Assembly: GCF_003626655.1 (NCBI RefSeq)
Contig: NZ_RBAN01000005.1
Location: 310,001 to 374,000, forward strand
Source of the DNA: Micromonospora costi
GTDB taxonomy: Bacteria; Actinomycetota; Actinomycetes; Mycobacteriales; Micromonosporaceae
Length of the DNA: 64,000 bases
Reading direction: 5' to 3'
This document shows positions 44,150-51,588 of the stretch, in pieces; within the stretch, counting starts at the first letter, position 1, and every line of letters starts with the position of its first letter. The position numbers were made by a program, and so were the translations under genes. The notes below the pieces were generated by a model, which was given only the letters and a program-made list of their open reading frames with translations, did not search any database and had not been told where the DNA came from.

Positions 44150-44264
44150 GGGCGGGATCCTCACATGCCGCGTGCGGCTTCCGCGAGTCCGGGCCGGCGC
44201 CGGGCCGATCCGGCGGCTGACCGCCCGGCCCGGCGCCCCCGCCGATTCCGGCCCTCGGGGCCGC

Positions 44265-45491
44265 TCAGGCCCGGCTGCCTCGGCGGGCGCCGCGCCGCCA
44301 CCAGGGCACCGCGAGGAGCACCACGGTCAGCACGGCGGCGCCACCGAGACCGAGCGCGATGGGCAGCGTGCGTGACGTCCCGCCGGGGGCGTCCTCGCGC
44401 TCGCCCTTCACCGGCACGACGGGCTGGTCGTACTTCTTCTCCTCGGGCGCCACGAGGTGCCCGACCGAGGCGCCGCGCGGGAGCGCGAAGCCCCAGTTGA
44501 GCAGGGCGGCCGACTCGCCGAGGCTGCCCAGCGGCGCGGTCTCCGCGCCGAGCAGCGTGATCGCGAGCCGCCGACCCTCGCGTTCGGCCACGCCGACGTA
44601 CGTCTGCCGCGCGAGATCCGTGAAGCCCGTCTTGCCTCCGAGCGTCCCCGGATAGTTACCCAGCAGCGTGTTGTCGTGGGTGATGCCGAAGGCCGGGTTG
44701 GCCGGTCCGGCCGGGATCTGCGCCTGCGTGGTGGCCACGTACCGGCGGAAGTCGTCGCGGGCGAAGGTGGCGCGCGCGATCAGCGCGAGGTCGTAGGCGC
44801 TGGTGTACTGGCCCGGGCCGTCCAGGCCGGAGGGGGTGGCGGCGTGGGTCTGGTTCGCGCGCAGCCGGTGCGCCTCCTCGTTCATGGCGTCGACGCCGCC
44901 CTGCCGGCCGGCGCTGCCCCCACCCACGCGGGCCAGGACGTTGGCGGCGTCGTTGCCCGAGCGCAGCAGCAGCCCGAGCCACAGGCTCTCGACCGAGTAC
45001 CGGCCGCCCGGGACGACGCCCATGACCGAGCTGGCGGGATCGAGGTCGGCCAGGTCGGCGCGGGTCACCTCGACCATCTGGGTGGGATCGAGGCGCGGCA
45101 TGAGCGCCGCGGCCAGCAGCAGCTTCTGCACGCTGGCCGGCGTCCGGTGCTCGTGCGGCCCGCACCCGCCCAGGACCTCGCCGGTCTTGAGGTCGGCCAC
45201 CAGCCAGGCGGTGGCGGTGACCGCCGGCGGCTTGGGAGCGCCCGCCGGGATGGCGAGCCCCGCCGTCGCGAGGGCTTCGCCGCCGACGGCCCGCTCCGCG
45301 GCGCCGACCGGCGGCGGCGACGGCACGGCGGGCGGTGGCACCGGTGGCTTCACGGCGGGGCACGGGACGTACGGCGTGGCCCGCGCCCGCGTCGGGGAAC
45401 CGGCCAGCGCCCGCTGTGGCGGCGTGGCCGCGACGACGGGCAGGGTCAGCAGGGCGCCGAGCGCCGCGAGGGTAACCCGAATGGTGGTCAC
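44265..45491 (-). CDS. D-alanyl-D-alanine carboxypeptidase (PBP5-type, S11)
   Basis: 408 residues from GTG 45491, where a signal peptide begins (VTTIRVTLAALGALLTLPVV) and a leaderless -10 box lies upstream. A Pro-rich linker is followed by the penicillin-binding domain: SxxK as SVQK (in TPASVQKLL), SxN as SGNDAAN and KTG as GGKTGFTD. A C-terminal membrane helix (TLPIALGLGGAAVLTVVLLAVPWW) with an Arg-rich tail anchors it. It trims the D-Ala from cell wall stem peptides outside the membrane. Divergent from the Trypco1 gene. Confidence 0.93.
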   Translation of the reverse strand: MTTIRVTLAALGALLTLPVVAATPPQRALAGSPTRARATPYVPCPAVKPPVPPPAVPSPPPVGAAERAVGGEALATAGLAIPAGAPKPPAVTATAWLVADLKTGEVLGGCGPHEHRTPASVQKLLLAAALMPRLDPTQMVEVTRADLADLDPASSVMGVVPGGRYSVESLWLGLLLRSGNDAANVLARVGGGSAGRQGGVDAMNEEAHRLRANQTHAATPSGLDGPGQYTSAYDLALIARATFARDDFRRYVATTQAQIPAGPANPAFGITHDNTLLGNYPGTLGGKTGFTDLARQTYVGVAEREGRRLAITLLGAETAPLGSLGESAALLNWGFALPRGASVGHLVAPEEKKYDQPVVPVKGEREDAPGGTSRTLPIALGLGGAAVLTVVLLAVPWWRRGARRGSRA

Positions 45492-45499
45492 GCTAACGT

Positions 45500-45505
45500 A
45501 CGGTA
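45500..45505 (-). promoter_or_regulatory. Leaderless -10 box of the carboxypeptidase gene
   Basis: On the reverse strand TACCGT ends 8 bases before GTG 45491, supporting that start. Confidence 0.45.
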
Positions 45506-45603
45506 ATCGGCCGTTCACCGGACAAGGCCGGTTTTCGGGAAGTGGCCCGCGGCGGAACGGCGCGCTCCGGAGGGATGCGCGGCGGCCGGGTGTGGCCGAA
45601 CCA

Positions 45604-45650
45604 TTGTCGCGTCGCGCCTGTCCGACAACCGACGTCCGCCGGTCGGCGGA
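45604..45650. promoter_or_regulatory. Dyads in the control region of the Trypco1-NACHT operon
   Basis: TTGTCG (45604-45609) and CGACAA (45623-45628) are a perfect dyad 13 bases apart, and CCGCC-GGTC-GGCGG (45637-45650) is a second hairpin. They lie 25-70 bases ahead of the -10 box at 45674. They may bind a regulator; none is encoded beside the operon. Confidence 0.35.
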
Positions 45651-45673
45651 GTTTCGCGATGATGAATCTCCGT

Positions 45674-45679
45674 TAGCCT
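45674..45679 (+). promoter_or_regulatory. Leaderless -10 box of the Trypco1-NACHT operon
   Basis: TAGCCT ends 6 bases before ATG 45686; no ribosome binding site is visible. Confidence 0.45.
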
Positions 45680-45685
45680 CCCGGC

Positions 45686-46051
45686 ATGGCTGGATCTCGA
45701 TCAGACACCGTTGTCCCGATGGTCTCGGCAATTCTTCCCAGTGGCCGGGAGATCCTCATTCCCGCCACCGCGGATGGCGCCACACAGGGGCCGCTGTCCG
45801 GGCCGGAGGGCGATTTCTCGGACGTCGCCTTTCACCTGGAGTTCAAGGACCTGGTGGACACCGCCACCGAGATCGCCCAGCTGCTGCGCCGGAGCATGGA
45901 GAAGATCCTTCCCCAGAAGGCGACCGTCGAACTCAGCATCGGAGTCGACGCGAAGTCCGGGCAACTCACCGCCTTCTTTGTCGAAGGCAGCGCGAATGGG
46001 GCCCTGAAACTCACCCTGGAGTGGGGCGGACAATCACAAGAGTCGGCATGA
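45686..46051 (+). CDS. Trypco1/CU044_2847-family protein (trypsin-co-occurring)
   Basis: 121 residues. The pattern ILPSGREILIPA near the front and ATVELSIGVDAKSGQLTAFFVEGSANGALKLTLEW at the end is that of the CU044_2847/Trypco1 family (recalled). These small beta-rich proteins are typically encoded beside trypsin-like proteases in predicted bacterial conflict systems. The biochemical role is unknown; it may be a substrate, inhibitor or sensor of the protease. Its stop overlaps the ATG of the trypsin-NACHT gene (ATGA), so the two are translated together. Leaderless -10 box at 45674. Confidence 0.85.
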   Translation: MAGSRSDTVVPMVSAILPSGREILIPATADGATQGPLSGPEGDFSDVAFHLEFKDLVDTATEIAQLLRRSMEKILPQKATVELSIGVDAKSGQLTAFFVEGSANGALKLTLEWGGQSQESA

Positions 46052-49000
46052 CGACAGCACTCGAGGCCCTGCTGCGGCAATGCACGGTGCTTCTGCTCGA
46101 CGAACACGAGTCGGGGGCCGGAACGGGATTCTTCGTCGCCGAGAATCTCATCCTCACCGCGGCTCACGTGGTGCTCAAGGCCGACGGCAAGGTCCGGGGC
46201 CGGTGGGGCGGCACCACCCTCGGGCCGCTGGAGGTGGCGTGGTGCCGTCCGGAGCGCGCCGGCGTCGACGGCAGGTGCCCGCTGCCGGACCTGGCGCTGC
46301 TGCGCGTGGTGGACGACTCGGCCGCCGGCCACCCGTGCGTCCGGCTCGGTGACCACGACCCCGGGCCCAACCTGCTCGCGGACGGCTACACCCGCGGGGT
46401 GGCGGGAGGGCTGGCGGCCGACAGCGCCCGGTTGCGGTTCGAGAGCTTCCGCGAGGAGTCCGGCTACGAGCTGATCAAGGCGAAGGACTCGATCATCGAC
46501 GACGGGTTCAGCGGGGGACCCCTGCTCGACCTGACGACCGGGGACGTCGTCGGAGTCACCAAGGCACAGCGCGCGGGACGGCTGCCGCTGGGCGGAATAG
46601 CGGTCGGCGTACGGACGATCCGCGACCGGTTCCCGGAGCTGTGGGCGGCCAACGGACGCTTCCACCGGGCGGACCGGCGATGGGAGTTCGCCCGGCTGTG
46701 CGGCGCCAGTACGCAGGACGCCGGGTCGGCCGTCGGCGACCTGCTCACGCTGGTGCGCGACACGGTACGGCAACGCCCGGTCATCGTCCCGTCCCGCCCG
46801 ACGAGCGCCGACGTCCACCAGATCCCGTCGGTGCGGGCCGAACGGGGCGCCGGCGCGGCGTCGGCGGCGCCCGTGGGCACGAGCAGCGTCGACGACGGCG
46901 GCACCTGGCACGACGACGGGGTGTTCCGGTGGGCGCCGCTGCGCGTTCGCTGGCCGGCCGCGGTCCTGTCGGGGATGCCCGGGGTCGGCAAGTCGTACCT
47001 GCTCAACACGCACGCCGAAGCGCTCGCCGCGGACGGTCTCGAACGCCTCGCGGAACCCGACGCGGCGCCGCTGGCCCTTCCGGTCCCGATCCTCGTCGAC
47101 TGCGCGGCGCTGGGCGCGGCATTACCGGACCGGGCCAGCCGGGACGGCGTCATCGGCGCGCTGCTGGACACGTTCCGGGCCGCCGCCGAGCCCGACCCGG
47201 ACGGCCACGACTGGTCCGCCCTCGGCGCGGTGGCGCGCCTCGCGTACGCCGACGGGCGGCTCGTCACGTGTCTCGACGCGCTCGACGAGGCGGGCGTACG
47301 GGAGCGCGAACGCGTCCTCAGGGCGCTGACGTACCTCGCCGAGCGGGGCAACCGGGTCGTGGTGACGTCGCGGCCCCAGCCGCGGCTGCGCGACGACACG
47401 GCGAAGCTGGCCGGCTGCTTCCGGGGCGAGGTCGTGGGGTTCTCACCCGGGCAGACGTTCGCGTTCGCGCGCGCCTGGTTCCACGGCGAGCCCGGGCTCG
47501 CCGAGCGGTTCGAGGCCGGCCTGAAGGACCGGTCGGAACTGCGGGACCTCGGTCGTGTTCCGTTGCTGGCCGCGTTCCTGTGCCGGCTCGTCTCCGAGGG
47601 CGACGACGTCAACGCGCTGCCCACGTCCGCCGCGACCCTGTACGAGGCTGTCGTCGCCGCGGCCCTGCGCGGGCAGTGGAGGGACGCGTCGCGGCGCGCC
47701 GTCGACCCGGACAACCCGCCGGACGCCGGGCTGCGGCTGCGGGTGCTCACCGACGCGCTGGCCGCCCTGACCCGCACCTGGCGCTCCCGCGTCGACCGGT
47801 TCCCGGTACCCGACTTCGACGACGGTCTCGCCGCCCATCCCCACCACCGTCGTGCCGTCCTCGCCGCCGAGGCGCGGATGGCGGCGTGGGCCGCGCTGCA
47901 ACCGCACGACCGGGGCCCGCAACGCCACCCGTCCCCACTGCGCTGGGAGTACCTGTTCGACGGCCTGCTGGTCCACGACGCCGGCGACGGCGGCAACACG
48001 ATGCTGCGCTTCGCCCACCCGGTCCTCGGCGAGTACTGCGTGGCGGCGCACGTGGCCGGGCTGGACGACGACGCGCTGCGCGACGTGGTCCAGGAGCACC
48101 GGTGGTTCGACCCGTCGTGGGACCAGATCTGGCCGCTGTCGGCGGCGTTGATGGACGAACCGGACCGGCTCGTACGCCTGTTCCTCGACACCGAGGGCGA
48201 CGCGTGGCACGAACAGCTGTTCCTGGCCGCCCGGTGCGTCGTCGGCGCGGTGGAGCGGATCGCACCCGACCTCGCCGGGCGGGTGGTGAGCGAGGTCGCC
48301 GGCGTGGCACGCGCCTGGCATCCCTTCGACCGGGACCGGGCCCTCACCCACCTCGGCGAGCTGGTCCGCGCCGGCGTCCCCGGTGCGGTCGGTGCGGCTC
48401 GTGAGCTGGCCGCCGACACGGCGCTGCGGCGCCGCACCCGCCTGTACGCCGCCGCCGCGCTCGCCGAGGTCGCCGACGGGCACGGGCTCAAGGTCGCGCG
48501 GGAGTCGGTGGCCGACCGGGGCGTTCCCACCACGTACCGCGCGTGGCTGGCGCGCGCCGTCGTGCTGTCCGGCGACCAGGAGGGCCTGGACAAGGTCGCG
48601 TACGCGGTGCGCCACGCCCGCCAGGTCGGCGAGCTGCGTCTCCTCCTGGCCGCCATCCCGGTCGAGATCAAAGCCGGTGCGGACCTCGTGGAGAGCGTGC
48701 TGCGGGACCACAACGCGCCCCTCGCGATCCGCGCCGCCGCCGGCCGCGCGCTCATCCGGATCGCCAGCGCGCACACGGTCACCGTCGCGAAGAGCCTCGC
48801 GGCCGATCCGCTCACGCAGTGGACGCTGCGGGCGGACCTCATCGCCGACCTGCTCGCGATCGGCGAGGTCGATCTCATCCCGGACGGCGTCACCGTCCTG
48901 CACGACCCGAGCGTGACCGGCGCCCCTGCGGTCGCCCTGCTGGAGAGCCTCGTCCGCAGCGGCGAGACGGCCGTCCTGCGGTACGCGCGGACGATGCTGG

Positions 49001-50712
49001 GCAGCCGCCACGTCGAGTGGTGGCACCGGCGACGGCTGGCCGAAGCCGTGGTCGAGCTCGGCGCGGAGGGCGTCGAGCTGCTGCGGGGACTGGTCGACTC
49101 GGCGCTCGCGGTGGACCTCAAGCTCCGCCCGCTCGTGGCCCTCGTCGAGGTCGGCCTCGCGCTCGACGTCGCCAACCGGGTCGTGGGCGACCCCGGCGCG
49201 CCCGCCTGGATCCGGACCCGGGTCGCCCGCGCCCTGCTGCGCGCCGGCGACCAGGCGATCGACCTCGACGCGGTGACCGAGCTGGCCTGCGAGCCCGAAC
49301 CCGACCACCACTTCCAGGGCGAACTCATCGCCGCGATGGCCGAGCGGGAGCTGGCGCAGGCCGAACCCGCGGCCATCGCGCTCCTCAAGCGCCAGCGCGA
49401 CGGCGCGGGCAACGGCACCTACAGCGGCGACAAGGCCCTGACCGGCGCGCTCGCGACGGTCGGGCGCGGCGGGACCGACCTGCTGTCCCGCATCGCCGCC
49501 ACCGCCGACCTCGCCGAGGAGGACCGCGCGCTGGCCGTCATCGGCCTGGCCGACGTCGACCCGGCTCTCGCGGGCCGGCTGGCCGGACCCCTGCTCGACC
49601 AGTTCACCGCGTTCGTACGGTCGCGCGTGGTGATCATCCTGGCAGAGAAGGGCGCCACGGAGATCGCCGGTGACCTGACCGCCCTGCTCGCCACCGACCC
49701 GGAGGCGTACACCGCGCTGTTCAAGCTGCTGGAGGGCACGCGGGCCGACCGGGAGCTGATCGCACGTCACCTTGCGCTGGGGCGCGAACCCTCACGGCAG
49801 CCGCCACGGGCGGACGGCCGCTTCCAGCTGGACGACGCCTACCTGGAGGGCTGCGGCCTCACGTGGACGTCCGCGGCACAGCGGAACCGGTTGCACGCCC
49901 GTGTCTGGGACCTTCTCCAGACGCGGGTGGGCGCCAAACTCGTCGCGTTCCTGACCTCCGGGCAGGTCGCCGAGTTCGAGGAGCTGAGCAGCGACGAGGA
50001 GCGGCGTGAGTTCCTCGCGTCGCGGGCCTCCGGTTACGAGGAACTGGTCGACCACGAGGCGGCCCAGGTCCAGCGGGACGTCCGGGAGGGCCGGGTCGAC
50101 GTCGACGACCGCGAGGAGCTGGCACCGCTGCCGCTGCTGTCGTACACCGCCGCGCTGCTCGCCGAGTGGCTCGACACCATCCGGACCAAGGGGCACGCGG
50201 CGGCCGTGGAGTTCCTGCGGGCGAACCAGGCGATCCTCGTGTCCCGGGAGGCGCTGACCGTCCTCGACATCGCCCGCCAGATCGATCGCGGCTACGGCGT
50301 ACACGAAGGGCTGTTCTTCATCGTCAGCACCGCATCGGAGCAGGGACTCCCGGCGGCCACCCAGTTCCTGCTCGACCGCGACCACCGGCACGACGTCTAC
50401 TGCGCCCTCCTGGCCGAGGACAACGGCAACGCGCTGCTCTACGCCGGGCTCGGCGGCATGATGCTCTCCCCGGAGTCGGCGTCGACCTACTTCTACGCCG
50501 CGCTGGGCGCCACCATGGTCGGGCTGACCAGTCTCGGCGTCACCCTGATGCGGTCGAGCGACCGGTTCGCCGACGACGAGCAGCGGGGGCAGGGCCGGAC
50601 GACGATCCGCCGCGAGGGGCAACGGCTGGGCTGGAGCGCGGAGGTCGTCCGCGACCTGCTGGAGGCGCTGCGCCCGCCGAAGGACGGCGAGGCGGAGGCC
50701 GATCCACAGTGA
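46048..50712 (+). CDS. Trypsin-NACHT-HEAT STAND protein (NLR-like conflict protein)
   Basis: 1,554 residues from ATG 46048; the longer open frame upstream is antisense to the carboxypeptidase gene. Residues 1-200: trypsin-like protease with intact triad His40 (LTAAHVV), Asp81 (PDLALL) and Ser155 (GFSGGP). About 290-590: NACHT NTPase, Walker A GMPGVGKS (309-316), Walker B CLDALDEAG (408-416), and a sensor-like VVTSRPQPRL. About 770-1245: HEAT-like helical repeats that may detect a trigger. About 1297-1350: a small helical domain resembling DUF5663 (FLTSGQVAEFEEL). About 1480-1501: a strongly hydrophobic stretch. No signal peptide. The design is that of an NLR: ligand sensing by repeats, NTP-driven assembly, protease as effector. 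Overlaps both neighbours. Confidence 0.9.
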   Translation: MTTALEALLRQCTVLLLDEHESGAGTGFFVAENLILTAAHVVLKADGKVRGRWGGTTLGPLEVAWCRPERAGVDGRCPLPDLALLRVVDDSAAGHPCVRLGDHDPGPNLLADGYTRGVAGGLAADSARLRFESFREESGYELIKAKDSIIDDGFSGGPLLDLTTGDVVGVTKAQRAGRLPLGGIAVGVRTIRDRFPELWAANGRFHRADRRWEFARLCGASTQDAGSAVGDLLTLVRDTVRQRPVIVPSRPTSADVHQIPSVRAERGAGAASAAPVGTSSVDDGGTWHDDGVFRWAPLRVRWPAAVLSGMPGVGKSYLLNTHAEALAADGLERLAEPDAAPLALPVPILVDCAALGAALPDRASRDGVIGALLDTFRAAAEPDPDGHDWSALGAVARLAYADGRLVTCLDALDEAGVRERERVLRALTYLAERGNRVVVTSRPQPRLRDDTAKLAGCFRGEVVGFSPGQTFAFARAWFHGEPGLAERFEAGLKDRSELRDLGRVPLLAAFLCRLVSEGDDVNALPTSAATLYEAVVAAALRGQWRDASRRAVDPDNPPDAGLRLRVLTDALAALTRTWRSRVDRFPVPDFDDGLAAHPHHRRAVLAAEARMAAWAALQPHDRGPQRHPSPLRWEYLFDGLLVHDAGDGGNTMLRFAHPVLGEYCVAAHVAGLDDDALRDVVQEHRWFDPSWDQIWPLSAALMDEPDRLVRLFLDTEGDAWHEQLFLAARCVVGAVERIAPDLAGRVVSEVAGVARAWHPFDRDRALTHLGELVRAGVPGAVGAARELAADTALRRRTRLYAAAALAEVADGHGLKVARESVADRGVPTTYRAWLARAVVLSGDQEGLDKVAYAVRHARQVGELRLLLAAIPVEIKAGADLVESVLRDHNAPLAIRAAAGRALIRIASAHTVTVAKSLAADPLTQWTLRADLIADLLAIGEVDLIPDGVTVLHDPSVTGAPAVALLESLVRSGETAVLRYARTMLGSRHVEWWHRRRLAEAVVELGAEGVELLRGLVDSALAVDLKLRPLVALVEVGLALDVANRVVGDPGAPAWIRTRVARALLRAGDQAIDLDAVTELACEPEPDHHFQGELIAAMAERELAQAEPAAIALLKRQRDGAGNGTYSGDKALTGALATVGRGGTDLLSRIAATADLAEEDRALAVIGLADVDPALAGRLAGPLLDQFTAFVRSRVVIILAEKGATEIAGDLTALLATDPEAYTALFKLLEGTRADRELIARHLALGREPSRQPPRADGRFQLDDAYLEGCGLTWTSAAQRNRLHARVWDLLQTRVGAKLVAFLTSGQVAEFEELSSDEERREFLASRASGYEELVDHEAAQVQRDVREGRVDVDDREELAPLPLLSYTAALLAEWLDTIRTKGHAAAVEFLRANQAILVSREALTVLDIARQIDRGYGVHEGLFFIVSTASEQGLPAATQFLLDRDHRHDVYCALLAEDNGNALLYAGLGGMMLSPESASTYFYAALGATMVGLTSLGVTLMRSSDRFADDEQRGQGRTTIRREGQRLGWSAEVVRDLLEALRPPKDGEAEADPQ

Positions 50713-51566
50713 GCGGCAGGACGACGAGGAAGGCCCAGCCGGCGCCCGGGCGGCGGGCCGCGACCTGCGACGTACGCGGCGACGGCCGGCGTTGCGCGCC
50801 GCTCAACGAGATCGTCGTCCGCGACCCGGGCAGCGGGGCCGTCGAGGCGTACGCGGCGTGCTCGTGCGGGCGCCGGTACCCGCTGCCGTGGACGACGCGG
50901 GCGCGCCTGCTCGCGTTCCTGCCCGGCGCCGGGCTCGTGACCCGGGGCTCCGGCACCATCGCGGCCACGGCCCTCGACCAGCTCGTGTCCCGGACCGTCT
51001 GGCCGGCGGACAGCGACCGCAGGTTCGCCAAACGCGGCGTCGTGCCGGTCGGCACGCCGGTGCTGCACGAGCCCACCGCGCCGGCCCCGCTCATCACGAC
51101 GGGCCTGGTGACGCTCGCGTTGCACATGTCCTCGGTCATGCGCCAGGCGCGCGGGATCGGCCTGGCCGGCAACCAGGTGGGCGTGCCGGTCCGGGTCCTC
51201 GTCCACAAGCTCGGCACGGTGGCGCCGGAGACCCTCGTCAACCCGGAGCTGCTGCGGTCGTCCGGCACCTGGGAGTACACGGAGGGCTGCCTGTCCCTGG
51301 ACGTGCCGGAGACGGCGGCGCGGGTGCTCCGCCCGAGGACTGTTCTCGTCAGGGCGGCCGGCATCGACGGCAGGGCCCTCGTGATGATGGCCGACGAGCT
51401 GTTCGCCCGGGTGCTCCAGCACGAGATCGACCACCTGGACGGTGTCGAGTACGTGCAGCGGCTCACCGGCCCGGAGCGGGCGCGGGTCTACCAGGTGATG
51501 CGGGACCAGGGCGTCGACGTCGCCGTGATGCCGCCCCGGCCGTACGGCGGGCCGGCGCCCCGCTAG
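50709..51566 (+). CDS. Peptide deformylase with Cys-rich N-terminal extension
   Basis: 285 residues from GTG 50709, overlapping the NACHT gene by four bases. All three deformylase motifs are intact: GIGLAGNQ (149-156), EGCLS (192-196, metal ligand Cys194) and HEIDH (238-242, ligands His238 and His242, catalytic Glu239). Ordinary deformylases have about 170-190 residues; the first 100 here are extra and contain Cys20, Cys29, Cys51 and Cys53, perhaps a zinc ribbon, then LPWTTRARLLAFLPG. The enzyme removes N-formyl groups from nascent proteins. Its place as third gene of a predicted conflict operon suggests a special role, such as resistance to, or modification during, attack; it could also be just a passenger. 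Confidence 0.9.
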   Translation: MSGRTTRKAQPAPGRRAATCDVRGDGRRCAPLNEIVVRDPGSGAVEAYAACSCGRRYPLPWTTRARLLAFLPGAGLVTRGSGTIAATALDQLVSRTVWPADSDRRFAKRGVVPVGTPVLHEPTAPAPLITTGLVTLALHMSSVMRQARGIGLAGNQVGVPVRVLVHKLGTVAPETLVNPELLRSSGTWEYTEGCLSLDVPETAARVLRPRTVLVRAAGIDGRALVMMADELFARVLQHEIDHLDGVEYVQRLTGPERARVYQVMRDQGVDVAVMPPRPYGGPAPR

Positions 51567-51588
51567 TGGGACGCCGGCCCGCGGGCCG

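Noticed and set aside
44803..46047. Upstream extension of the trypsin-NACHT frame (to 1,969 codons)
   Set aside because: The extension runs antisense through the carboxypeptidase gene and over the Trypco1 gene; ATG 46048 overlaps the Trypco1 stop in the usual coupled way and starts the protease domain.
46464..49418. 984-codon reverse frame inside the NACHT gene
   Set aside because: Ser/Arg/Ala-rich antisense product; the forward protein has intact catalytic motifs.
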